DNA from: Cristatella mucedo
Lineage: Eukaryota; Bryozoa; Phylactolaemata; Cristatellidae
Direction of reading: 5' to 3'
NCBI GenBank assembly: GCA_009760855.2
Contig: WPIO01000007.1
Location: 4,809,001-4,827,500 of the forward strand
Length of the DNA: 18,500 nt
Positions within the stretch are counted from its first letter, which is position 1, and each line of letters opens with the position of its first letter. The notes under the pieces are model-generated. The model was not told where the DNA came from. It worked only from the letters and a program-made list of their open reading frames with translations, and searched no databases. Shown piece by piece: positions 1 to 10,360 of the stretch. The position numbers and the translations under genes are program-made.

Positions 1-136
1 AGCGACAGAAGAGCTTTTACGGCTATCACTATCGCTTACATCGGTGATAAAGGATCGCCCAGCGCAGGATTCGAACCCATGACCTAGGGCACGAGGCCGT
101 GAAAGGCAGCCACCTTACCTAAGGTGCCATCACGGC
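1..136 (-). mobile_element. tRNA-derived SINE, copy A (3' end cut by window edge)
   Basis: Read on the minus strand, this starts GCCGTGATGGC at 136 and carries a tRNA-like head. An A-box-like stretch (GGCACCTTAGGTAAGG) is followed by a canonical B box (GGTTCGAATCC, near 67-77), the two internal Pol III promoter boxes of tRNA-related SINEs. The head is followed by GGGCGATCC and a body with a short hairpin and a GGCTCTTCTGTCGCT-like block. The same head and body recur at 16829-16993 in the same orientation and, diverged, at 6328-6500 on the plus strand, so this is a repeat family and not a lone tRNA gene. It lacks a credible clover-leaf: the acceptor arms do not pair. Its 5' end lies directly against the reverse-transcriptase fragment. 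The 3' tail is outside the window. Confidence 0.8.
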
Positions 137-138
137 AC

Positions 139-216
139 ACCAGCAAAGAAAAGGTCCAACTGAGTGTTATCCGCATAGAAGTGGAAGCCTACATTGTGCT
201 TGGAAACCACATCGGC

Positions 217-279
<63 letters not shown>

Positions 280-712
280 AAAACCGTAAAAAGAACCGGA
301 CCTAGCACGGAGCCCTGAGGTATCCCATATTTCAGAGGTACCTCGGATGATCTTTGTCCATTCATATCAATACTCTGGATTATCCCACTGAGATAGGACC
401 TGAACCATTGCAGAGCAGTGCCAGTAACGCCCAGGCGAGATGAGAAGCGCTCAAGAAGGACTTGGTGATCGATAGTATCAAAAGCTGCCGAAAGATCGAG
501 CAAAACAAGCTGAAATACTCTACACATGTCTGCATTCCTACGTCGGTCATCGTACACCCGAAACAATGCTGACTTTGTGGAGTGATTAGCTCTACAGCCA
601 GACTGGAACTTACAAGCAAGGCTTGAAGTTTCGATATATGAGTTCAATTGGTCTGCCACAACCCGTTCTAGTGTCTTTGATAGAAACGGTAGAAGGGAGA
701 CTGGGTGGTGAA
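139..712 (-). pseudogene. LINE reverse transcriptase fragment, L2/CR1-like, disrupted
   Basis: On the minus strand the conceptual protein opens with PVSLLPFLSKTLERVVADQL (about 706-645), the usual entry to a non-LTR reverse transcriptase. It continues through the QSGCRANHSTKSAL block (fingers) and motif A (LDLSAAFDTIDH, with catalytic Asp), then WFRSYLSG and motif B (GIPQGSVLGPVLF). A (GA)n tract at 221-277 then interrupts the frame. Beyond it the domain resumes in another frame as ADVVSKHNVGFHFYADNTQL (about 211-152), which is motif C. The catalytic YADD is YADN here, losing the second metal-binding Asp. No endonuclease or ORF1 is visible upstream. The match to the L2/CR1/Jockey group comes from motif wording, not a search. 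The copy is dead: truncated, frameshifted and missing a catalytic residue. Confidence 0.88.
221..277. repeat. (GA)n microsatellite inside RT pseudogene
   Basis: An uninterrupted GA dinucleotide tract of 57 bases, which reads (TC)n on the RT coding strand. It sits between RT motifs B and C, where related elements encode a short Ser-Pro-Leu-type linker. RT homology resumes on its far side in a different frame. Confidence 0.95.
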
Positions 713-999
713 ATTCGTTGCTAGCGTCCTCTAGCGGCGTGCGGAGCTAGCTGGAGACAGGCAGCGAAGCTAAGCGTCAGAGACGCACTACCAGACAAGC
801 CTCGCTAGCCTCTCCTAAGCAAAACCATTCGCCAGCTTCTTTTAAAAAGAAAATTATGCTTAAGGTGAGCTTTTGCATGCTTTCTATAAGAAGTTGTCAT
901 ACCCATGTCATGTGTAGGAAAAGTTTAATATCGTGCCTGAGCAATAACAAGCTTACAGTTGTTGATGCAAAACTCCGAAGTAAGGCTTTTCCGTGATTA
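713..999. other. No gene recognised
   Basis: Unassigned sequence between two LINE remnants. I see no coding frame beyond chance length. A small GCGTC-AGA-GACGC inverted repeat lies near 773-785, too short to interpret. Confidence 0.5.
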
Positions 1000-1735
1000 A
1001 AGTCGCAGCTACCCCGCCCCTTAAGCTACTGCTCATCATTCTACACTGGCTGCCTACCGAGCCGCGTGTTGATTGCAAGATCCCATCGTTCACCTTTAGG
1101 TACCCCATTCTCTCTCTTCGGCCTTGACCTATGTGATGTGGTTTCGCCTGAGGCGTCGCACCGCATCATGCTCCTTTGACTCCACTCGATTACTCGTGCT
1201 CCCAACTAACTTCGAAACCCGCCGCGCTTTCTTTTGCTGTACTCCTAATACATGAAACTCACTACCGACTGGCACCGCGTCATATCCTGATGTGATGACA
1301 TTTATAGCTAAGCTGGAAGCCTACCTGCTCCGTACCACTTTTGCTCAGTCCGGGTAAATTGTCGTACTACTATGTGGACGTCCATTATAAAACTGTGCAT
1401 GTCATGACTAAGGGCAACAGCGACATGCTTTTGTATTGCGCCCCAGTGGACCTTTCATATTGTCCTGCATGTTTGGGTCCTTACCTGTGACAGATTGAAT
1501 GAGTGTTGCTAACCAAACGTCCAACTAACCAGCGGCCGCGAGTCTTCTGTGTGATTTAGCATGCATGTCATACCTTGATAATGGTCTACTTTTGCCTGCC
1601 TGCAAAGCGGCCTTTTCTTTTCATTACATTTTCATTAAAATTGGTTGTTTCTTCTGTCGCAGCGAGTTTAAGTGCCTAAATACAGATTAAGTTCTCTTAG
1701 TTCGCTAAATAAAGAACATTATTATTATTTTATTT
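1000..1735 (+). mobile_element. Decayed L2/CR1-like LINE, 3' end of ORF2 plus 3' UTR and tail
   Basis: The plus strand carries fragments of the conserved LINE ORF2 C-terminus in shifting frames. LHWLPTEPRVDCKIPSFTF is encoded at about 1041-1100. A ten-residue trace around FETRRAFF follows at about 1210-1235, and NSLPTGTASYPDVMTFIAKL at about 1256-1315. The order matches the usual HWLP ... WNSLP ... F..LK.YL pattern after the RT domain. The WNSLP tryptophan is now a stop, so the copy is dead. It ends with GATTAAGTTCTCT (1685-1697) and an ATT-rich tail (about 1718-1758). The same 13-base block and tail type close the element at 14900-15345, so both belong to one family. Confidence 0.75.
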
Positions 1736-4700
1736 ATGAGTATTATTATTGTTATTATCCGTATCAAAAGCACGCAGTTCGTAAGCCTTTACAAATGTGG
1801 TCTGAAAAGAGTCTGTAAACACAATTGTAGAGCTTGAAACTAATACATGAGCCAACCGTTGCAAGTTATGACAGAAGCCGAATCGCGTTCCAGACTCTCG
1901 GCGCTTACGAGTTGGAGGTCCGATTTTCGAAAGATTTGAATTTAGCGCGAGTGGCAGTGAGACGACCGGACTCCAAGGAGCGGGCGGAAATGGCGCTGGA
2001 GGAGCAGCGAGATCGGATGCGAGGCTGGTGCAAGTAAGTGAAGCTGCGACCTGCGAGCGAGAGAGAGGATCCCCACGTCTTGTGAAACCTCAATTCAAAA
2101 AAGTCGAGATAGTTGCTCCAAAAGAGCGCCGCCGCCTGGAAAGCGCCAAAAACACCCCCCCCCCCAAGTAAAGAGTCTGCACCCCGCATTTTTCTAGCCC
2201 AGAGCTGCCACGAACGCTTCTTGCCCGGCAGGCTGACTTACCGGCATCCAGAAAGATCGGTGGTGGTGGACCTCGGCCGGTGCAAGCGCTATGCACCGGA
2301 AGAGGCTCCACCATTCTCCCAAGGGCCGATAGCCACCGGAAATGGCTTTCGGATCTCCACCGGGAAATGGGGCGCACCAAAGGGCCACCTTAGGCTATAG
2401 AGGTGCTTCGGCGGCTAGAATTTTGGTTAGGGCAGCCCAACCGAGCCCCTTCAGCCAGACCTGTGGGCTATTGGGCATTAGGGCGCCCTCGTGCTCTCCT
2501 TCCGACACCCTAGGCGTCGAGGCCTAAATCCGCTTTAGGCTTCGCAGCTCGGCAGCAAGCACGCTTTCTGACCAGTACTGCGCATTCTACAAAACGAACG
2601 CCAACGCGGCACACGCTGAACCTCTAAAACCACTGTACATTAAAAGCTGGTCCGGCCCATGTCTTCGGTATTTTGCAAAGTTGTACCGCAATGCCGTGCG
2701 TGCGCTGTGCAGTGGACGAGCGGCCACGTTACAGACAGCGCCAAGTACTTACAGCTCAGCCAGTGGTTAGCTCAGCCGCGGGTGGTGCCCGTGGCGAGCG
2801 AACTCCAAATCCAAGGTCAGCGGAAGAGATGCGTCGTGGACAGAACGAAAGAGACCTGGAGTGCAGTAAGAATCCCCATGCAGTCGCATTCACACCATCA
2901 GTTATCCTACCGAAAGTAAGCAAAGTGTTTCCCTTTTGAGGGAAGTGCCCCTGTATGCGTATGCATGCCCAACCCAGGGTATCGGAGCCGCTTCAAAGAG
3001 GCAGTGCCGGAATTTAATGCTGTCCAAAGGTCTAACGGTTGATAATTTCAACTGATCTGTAAGATGCAAAGCGAAAGTTCAGGCCACCTGCACTAGTAGT
3101 ATCAAACGTAGTATTCGAGAGTAGCACATACTGTAAGAAGCTACTGTTTCAATCTAGTGCCGACATGTGTACGTCCATATTGGCAACGGCATACATTGCG
3201 CCCCGGCCCGGCACGGCCGATAAGGAAGATCTTGATCAAAGGTGATTTAACAGCAGGCTAGGTGTTATTGCAACGAGGATTGTGTACAACTGTCGTAGCT
3301 TACACATTAGCGGACCCGAGGAAGACGGATCTTCTACACTTCAATCGCTGCGTCCGTAGGTTTCGCTCATCGTAGTCAGATCTCTGGCAGTAGTAATAAT
3401 CCACGAGACAACATTGCAAAGTGCTCTTCGTGTGGTTTTAACTCATTTAAATGAGTCAAGCTTTCTCTAGCATTTATTATTTCGGCTAAGTTCTGAGGTG
3501 TCGTGATTCGGGGGAAGGTATTGAAAGTAGCTCACTCGGACGCTAGATCTCTTGCGTCATTGCGACTGCTATCCTTATAAGCTGCTGGAGTTGCTTCTTG
3601 TTCTTTCGCATATAGAAGAATTCTGCAAGGTCGGGTATCTAGCCCGGTCTCTTGGCCTTGGATCAGATCAGTAGCCATCCTTTTCCCAGAGTTTTCTCTA
3701 GCTTTGCTGAAAAGCTAACGTCAGTATTAAAAATTTCTTGATTCGGACGAAGTTAATTGGTTTCGTCCGGACTAGCCTTTGGTGCGGCACGCAATGCTGT
3801 CTGAGATGGTACGATCATAAATACTCTTTTTTGATGAACTCCGAGCAAGTGGCGTCTTTGAGCCTCATGACACTGAATCATGCCTCCCATGTTGATAAAT
3901 GAAGGGCGCTAGCCGGTCAATAATCTTAGCTGCCATCTTCACAAGATCGCCCACTGAGCGGCTAAACCGTATGCTGTGAACATGGCTAGGAGTAAATTGG
4001 CTCCTACGAGCTATTTCAACTGCGTTGAGCTCGACAATTACTTTTAACCTCACAATGGCAACGACGATGTGTTTTCGTATCATCAGTTTTCTTGCAAGAC
4101 AGATAATTCCAGAAAGATAGTTCCCTAAATTAACTGTATAGCGGTCTTTCAAGTCGCTTTATTACGAACAACGAGTTGGAAGCTGGGGCGTGGCTAGCTA
4201 GCGTCAAACGCCTAGACTGAACTCACCTTATTTCCGCTAGGGAGCAGCCAACCATCGAAAAGTTGAGGAGGCGTTTTGGACGACCAGCTTCCAGTCACTC
4301 TCATCTGGGTAGGGGGCGTGGCAGGGCACCAAAGCCACTCTTCCCGATCGCTTTGGGTGGAAGCTCACTAGCCCTAACTCTGCTAGCATATTAACTGAAT
4401 GTGTTTTTTCATTTTATCTGAGCGGTTCAATTACTCAGATGACGGCAGGAAGAAACTTAAGTGTCGACTGCCTCCGGATCCAGCCGGCTCGCATTCTGAA
4501 AGTGCAGACTACGAGCGCCAGCGGGTAAAGCTGACGCACCTACATACGTGGCAGCATTACGCACAAGAAATCTAAGCGATCATTCGCGCTTCGAAGGGCA
4601 TTGATAATTAGCGAAATAATCAAGGATTAAACTAGACCATTCCACCACCAAGAAGGCGGACCAATTAAATCGACCGACAGATTAAGCATATTTCGTCGCG

Positions 4701-4843
4701 CATTTCTCGGCGGCCCACGTGGCCACGGAACAATCATTACACCCGCATTCATTCCCTTCACGATCGCCTGGAAATCGATCGCACTTTATACCTGGCCAGG
4801 CTCTGCTTTTCCGGCATACCCGCGAGGCGCGATAAAGTGGACC
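1736..4843. other. Intergenic, no gene recognised
   Basis: About 3.1 kb with only short, unrelated open frames on both strands and no recognisable protein motif. It contains an 11-base C homopolymer (2155-2165) and a perfect 16-base palindrome, ACTCATTTAAATGAGT (3441-3456). The frames at 1834-2037 and 2113-2400 have no recognisable domain and no exon-like splice context that I can defend. Confidence 0.5.
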
Positions 4844-5122
4844 ATGCGGTTAAATCGTGCTTTTGCATTGCTGGTCAGCGGAACAGGTGCCAGTCACCTG
4901 GGGGGCCCGGGTGTTATTAGTCTGAGCTTCACTGCCAATTGGAACCGTCTGGCCATTGGCTGTACCTACTACAACGGGGTAAAGTACATGTATCTAACAC
5001 TTGTCGATAGCGGCGTCGGCCGGTCTGCATTTAGCGGCGGACTTCCGATGAAAGCGAGACCTCTGAGATTCGGCACGTGGAGATGCTACGAGGAAGGAGC
5101 CCGCCATTGCAAGTCCGGGTAG
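4844..5122 (+). CDS. Doubtful 92-residue open reading frame
   Basis: An ATG-to-stop frame of 92 codons. The N-terminus (MRLNRAFALLVSGTGA) is mildly hydrophobic, somewhat like a signal peptide. The middle is aromatic-rich (CTYYNGVKYMYL) and there are three cysteines in all. A TTTATA stretch lies about 60 bases upstream. Against it: third codon positions show no obvious bias, unlike the strongly GC-biased GPCR gene; the length is within chance for a region this size; and I recognise no family. It could be a small secreted protein, an exon or, most likely, a chance frame. Confidence 0.12.
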   Translation: MRLNRAFALLVSGTGASHLGGPGVISLSFTANWNRLAIGCTYYNGVKYMYLTLVDSGVGRSAFSGGLPMKARPLRFGTWRCYEEGARHCKSG

Positions 5123-6327
5123 AAATTTTGGCTACCTTCAGACGTAGCTTCGTCTATCAGCTGGATGGATACAGGAGAAATGGGGCAGCGAGACGCGGCG
5201 TATCTGTGTGCCTCTGGCGCAGGTAGAGTGGAGCGAAGCCACCGAGCTATAAAAATATGGGCAGCCGGAAGCTGGCGGGATATGCAGACGACAGTGCTTG
5301 GGTACATTTTATTGGCCGCGGTAGGTCTGGACACCAGACCGTCGTCCGGCAGGCAGATATTCCTGTTCAGTGAAAAATTTCCTTGGCTCGTGAACCCCGC
5401 GTGGACAGCCCGAACGAAAGTGGCTCCATCCCAGGACAAACGGTAATAGTCAACCCACCCTCCCCACCGCCGGGAGAGTGCCGTGCCACCCAGTGGCCAC
5501 GAGGGCTAGTTACTGGCCAATTCGACGGAGCCAAATTACAATGGATAGGAACCGCTGACATCTAGCGGAAGTCGTAGCTACGGCGCTCGGTAACAGGCCC
5601 AAAGGCGCTGTCAATTGCTTCGATAGCGCTTCCTGAGCGAATGGGCGTGGCAAACGGCTTCGGCCTAGATGCAACCTGAAGCCAGAATCGAGCCACGGGA
5701 AGTTATTGCTTACTGCTTGGGTAGTGGTATGAGTGCTTTGTTGTGCGTCAATACTGCTGTGATTTTTAAATACCGGCTCGGTGTAGCTTGGGCACGAGCC
5801 TGCGTCTGGCTAAGAGATTAGCGGGCGTGAGTAGCAGCAGCTAATCTCCAATAGGATGCTTGTGGACTCTTTGCGGGCGATCCGATGTCGCTTGCAGAGG
5901 AATCGGGAATGCGGTCTTGTTAGGCGGCAGGACTGGCAGAGCGACTGACTGATGAGCGTAACAACAACGTCGGCATACAAGACTTGAAACTTACCCAATC
6001 CATCGCAGCTTGTCAGGCCGGTCTCACTTTCAATGTCTTTGCAGAGTACTGTCAGCCTGATCTGCAACCAACTTTATCATTCATCATCTGCCTATATTCC
6101 GGCAGACAGCGGCATGTAAGTTCAGCTTAGTGAATGATGTGCTTGTTCCATGTTACCGCAGCAAGCTGTCCAAGTAGCATCCGTGAAGCAGTTGGGCTTC
6201 AGTCCACGAACGCGTTGGCTCTTTAACTATATAGTAAGCTTTCATTGTTCGAAAAGATGTAAGCACAAAATAGAAATCAGTCAACAATACTCTTGCCAAA
6301 TTTAGCCATCTACAGGGTATGATTTCC
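5123..6327. other. Intergenic, no gene recognised
   Basis: Mixed-composition sequence with short overlapping frames (for example 5165-5446 plus and 5086-5439 minus) that shadow one another. None has a recognisable motif. I found no LINE or SINE similarity here. Confidence 0.5.
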
Positions 6328-6500
6328 CGGGTCTCAGCCCAGGGGTAAGGTCCTCGATCTTCGCGACCTACGTCATGGGCTCGAGTCCTGTAGTGGGCGA
6401 CCCTGTATTAGCCACTGTCAGCGGTAGTGACAGTCGTTAAGGCTCTTCTGCTGCTATATAGATGAGGCTCCTATATCGGCCAACTACCTATCCTGTCTGA
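6328..6500 (+). mobile_element. tRNA-derived SINE, copy D (diverged, plus strand)
   Basis: The head reads GGGTCTCAGCCCAGGGGTAAGG (A-box region, about 6330-6350), then a B box GGGCTCGAGTCCTG (about 6378-6391), then GTGGGCGACC. This matches, base for base with scattered changes, the head of the minus-strand copies at 1-136 and 16829-16993. The body keeps a small hairpin (CACTGTCAGCGGTAGTG) and the TTAAGGCTCTTCTG block, after which similarity fades (ATGAGGCTCC, CGGCCAACTA). It is the most diverged copy in the window and so probably the oldest. The exact 5' and 3' limits are approximate. Confidence 0.72.
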
Positions 6501-7374
6501 AGACCAGGTTACGCTGCGTCAAAGAATCTTGCTGAGTACCCATATGAATCCCCACGTGAAGCAGGAGAAATTACGGAAAGCATACTGAGCGGAATAAAGG
6601 CTCGAGGCCGAGTGCCCCAGAACCTGTCTCCCTTGCCTCTTCGTACACGTCATTCGAATCACTGGAGGCATGCGTGTGTGTAGCCAGAATAAATACCTAA
6701 GGAAGAGCCAGACCACGATTTTAGCCGAGGCAGCCAATCGTGGGAAGCTGACGGGAAGTCGCACGGCATATACCTTCAGGTCAGTCCAACATGCCAAGGC
6801 CGGCTGCCTCCAACCGGCAGCTTAGCTGGAGGCAACGATAATGTCATGGAAGCGAGCTAAGTATGATTGGGCATTGTCGCTGGCCAGAATCTTCTCAGCA
6901 GCAGGTTTTGACAGCTCAAACATTAGGCATTTACATGACTGCATGTGCTAATGCTGTCACTTCTGACGCACTACGCACAAGCTGTTGAATGTGAGCCGAA
7001 ATGTAGTGGGTGGCCGTATAGAATTCGCAGACACGGAACGGGAAAACGGCCCAGCAATCTGCCTTAGGTTGGACGCTGTGCGGAATTCGAACTTGTACAC
7101 TTTCTTACTCGGTACTAGCCACTCGGCGTCAGCTCGATCTGACCATCTTGGCAATAAGCCTACCGATGCTATTTAATTGCACGAAGCAATCGGGATTGGT
7201 TAATTGTTCGATTCAATTCTAAACAGCACCGTCGATGATACAGACTCGTCGCTATAATATCAATTGCATGCGCAGGTCTGCTTTGATAAGCATTCAAATG
7301 CTTTAAAATCTCTTGAAAATCATTCTTGGGACGAATACACAGGCTTTCAGTGGAATTCCATACGCTTTGTCACG
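6501..7374. other. Intergenic, no gene recognised
   Basis: No protein motif, RNA gene or repeat that I can support. The frames at 6519-6797 (minus) and 6985-7176 (plus) have no recognisable domain. Confidence 0.5.
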
Positions 7375-7720
7375 TCACGGCAAGCTTTAGCTCTGCAGGT
7401 CCTGGACTGCGGAACTCGCTTCCACGATTCTTACGCAATGACGAACAACTCTCCTGCTGCCGACTATGGCGCATCCTTTCTAGCGGCCTTGAGGAGCTGC
7501 TACTTCCATGCTACTCGCGACCTCAACTGCTCTCATGACTCTGCTATGCTTTCCACTTTCTCTTTGTTGCGTGAGACGAAGTCAGTTGGCTACCGAATGC
7601 GTACGGAAAGCCACTTAACCGGTGAGTGCGCTATACAAAACTCTCTCCTGCGTAACACCCACATAGTCTTTATGGCTTTGTGGAGTTACAGACGGAGATA
7701 CATTACATTACATTACACGG
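7375..7720 (+). mobile_element. LINE 3' fragment, second family, copy 1
   Basis: It starts at AAGCTTTAGCTCTGCAGG and in one frame encodes SFSSAGPGLRNSLPRFLRND, the degraded F..AGPRLWNSLP signature near the C-terminus of CR1/L2-type ORF2. The following 300 bases are nearly identical by eye to 8250-8577, including TTGCGTGAGACGAAGTC and TGGAGTTACAGACGGAGATA, and end in the same (ACATT)n tail. The Trp of WNSLP is Arg here. The reading frame at 7264-7749 that overlaps it is a different frame and not the LINE protein. No target-site duplication was identified. Confidence 0.8.
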
Positions 7721-8112
7721 CAGATCAAAATAGCCTGCTGGGGTCATAAACTGCTTCCGAAATAGGTTTAGGGTATGTTTTGAAAACTCAATAAGAATGT
7801 TGCACCCAAATAAAAATAATTAAGAAAAGCCTGCTGCTTCAGCAACTTCATTTGTACGGCGGGAGGAAAGCCTTAGTGGCTTGCATCCTGTTAGCCGGCT
7901 TTCAGCAGTCAATAACAAAATGAACGCTACAAGACTCGAACATTCGGATCTCGGATCACGAAGACCGTGAATTCTGAAGATGGAGCCCTTTAGAAATGCA
8001 TTTAGACCTAGTCCAATGCAAATGCCACGGAGCGTCGTTGTCACGTAACAATCAACTAAGAACAGCGAGTACCGCCGCCGAGTCGATAACTTGGGACACC
8101 GGCGTGCTCTTT
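7721..8112. other. Spacer between two LINE fragments
   Basis: About 390 bases between the two related LINE ends. I see no convincing coding frame or repeat. It may be the 5' part of another rearranged element, but nothing in it shows that. Confidence 0.4.
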
Positions 8113-8577
8113 CCGTCATAGGCCCGCAACGGCTTGGCTCCTCCGTACCTAGCTGAACTGCTGCATCAGTTTCAGCCTGTTCGCGCCCTCAGGTCCTGTG
8201 TGGACAATAAATTAGCTGTCCCATTCCTCCGCTTAAGGACCGTTGGCGATAGAAGCTTTAGCTCTGCAGGTCCTAGACTGTGGAACTTGCCTCCACAACT
8301 CTTACACAACGACAACTACTCTCCTACTGCCGACTATGGCACATCCATTTCAGCGGTCCTGAGCTGCTACTTTTGTGCTAGTCACAACCTCAACTGCTCT
8401 CCTGACTCTGCTATGCTTCCCACTTTTTCTTTGTTGCGTGAGACGAAGTCTGTTGGCTACCGAATGCGTACCAAAAGCCGCTTAGTCTGTGAGTGCGCTA
8501 TACAAAACTCTCCAGCGTAACACCCACATGGTCTTTATGATTCTGTGGAGTTACAGACGGAGATACATTACATTACA
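8113..8577 (+). mobile_element. LINE 3' fragment, second family, copy 2
   Basis: It encodes a longer piece of the ORF2 C-terminus than copy 1. NGLAPPYLAELLHQFQPVRA (the typical LAPPYL..LL stretch) is followed by a short variable part and then VGDRSFSSAGPRLWNLPPQL. A serine-sized deletion has turned WNSLP into WNLPP. The element continues through the same 3' sequence as copy 1 and ends in the (ACATT)n tail at about 8563-8577. The two copies lie in direct orientation about 390 bases apart. There is no RT domain here, so both are 5'-truncated, as expected for LINE insertions. Confidence 0.85.
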
Positions 8578-10130
8578 TAGAAAATGTCGGCCTGCGGGTA
8601 GCTCGCCACCAGAAGCGCAACTCTCGTCAAACCCGAGCGCTCATTCACTCATTCATTTGAGAAAATATTTGTTCTTGCCCAAGGCGAACGCCGTCTGCCT
8701 CTAAGTCACTCGAACCGGGCGCTCACATTTGCTGGCTAGTGGCCATAGCAACTACATCCGACGGCTGCCGGACGTCGCCGAGATGCTGGCGTCGGCCACT
8801 CGACCGAACCGGCGGGTGTAGCGGTCGGTAGAGAGTCGGCCCGCTGACCGGGTCGATTAGCCGCCGTCGTTCTGCCCTCAGTGAGCCGCGATTCCCACGC
8901 GCGCCGGTGCAGAATTCCAGTGCGGCGGCTGCGGCTGAGCTGAAGCGGAAGCGAAGCTTGGGCCAGGCGCACCGAGGCCTTCAACGACCGAGGTCGTGCG
9001 CTCGAGCTCGGAGGCGTATTTGAAGCGTGCGGATAGAGATTCGAATATCTATTTCTCGCTATGCAAATGAATTATCGTGTCTGTTAATTTATAGACGACC
9101 GGCACTCGCGGGTGACGCGAAGAGCGTCCGCGATCGCCTGCGGCGTAATTCCAAAAAGCCTTCTGAGCGAGCGAACGGACAGGCCGGACCGGACCAGACC
9201 GGACCGACCGACGGCCGGCCAGAGCTCCCAGCCGACGTCGCGTGTCGCAGCTTTCAAGTTGAACAAGATCGGAGCCGGGACAGTGCACGCGCAGCGGTGT
9301 CAATTTAGCAGTCGAGCGGTCGCGATGTAAGCGGAACTCGCGACGGAACGGGAGGCGTCGTTGCGAGAGTTGCACATTCACGTCCTCAGCTCGACTTAGG
9401 CTGCGACATGATCCTGTCGTTGGCGCTCGAGCAATGCGCAGCGTTTTCAGTAGTCAAACCTCCAAAGCCAAAGCAAAAAAAATGCTTCCCAAGCAAGCAA
9501 CACTCCGCCATTATTCTTTAGCGTCGATCGGTACCGCTATTTCCGTTGCTGTCGCTGTGCGGGCACAGCTTTGTTGCGCGGTGGCAGCTGCTTTACGCAT
9601 CGCAGCTCTCCTGCCCCGGCGGCGTAATGCGTTGGTCGTGCGTTCATACTTTGAGTACATTCCAGCCTGACTTCGATGCAACCAGCTCACGTGACAGTGA
9701 CCGCGAGCCGCGACGGCCGTAGACAAGCGCGACGACAAGCTCGCTGGGTGTGCAGCCGAAGCGGAAGCACCGGCGCGCCCACTCGCCTGCGAGCCGCCCT
9801 CCTCGCCGACCGAGACGGCGGCTACTCGGATGCTACTGAGCCAAAAAGAAGAAGTGGCGTTTCCTAAATTGGCAACGCAGCGAGTGGCTTTTCATTGTGT
9901 CAATGCCTGAAAGGGACCGTCGCTGGTGGCCGCCGAGACCGGAAAGCGCCAGAAGCGAAGTAGCCGAGTAGCCCTAGCCGATTAGCGAACGCGGACGACG
10001 CGCGGCGGCGGCGGCGACACCGACAGCGGCCAGCAGTGGCAGCAGCGACGATCGCTGGTTCCGGAACCGCCGAGACTCGCTCTCCGTTTCGCTTCGTCTC
10101 GTCCAGTCCAGCTTCTCCCCGTCCGACTAC
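8578..10130. other. 3' flank of GPCR gene, no gene recognised
   Basis: Composition shifts from mixed to strongly CpG-rich. A GGACC-rich stretch lies near 9184-9212. Overlapping open frames on both strands (for example 9049-9381 minus and 9434-9670 plus) reflect high GC and have no recognisable motif. The GPCR transcript's 3' UTR must end here or nearer the gene, but I found no clear AATAAA on the minus strand close to the stop. Confidence 0.45.
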
Positions 10131-10191
10131 GCTCGGCGGCGGCGGCGGCGGCAGCGGCGGCTGTGCGGAGGGCGAGAGCGCGCGTCGCGCC

Positions 10192-10350
<159 letters not shown>

Positions 10351-10360
10351 AATGGGTCAG

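Noticed and set aside
3441-3456. Perfect 16-base palindrome ACTCATTTAAATGAGT
   Set aside because: A palindrome of this length is not surprising in 18.5 kb of AT-containing sequence, and no gene context gives it a role.
6328-6405. Functional tRNA gene suggested by the A and B boxes
   Set aside because: The acceptor ends do not pair into a proper clover-leaf, and the same head recurs with a shared SINE body in other copies.
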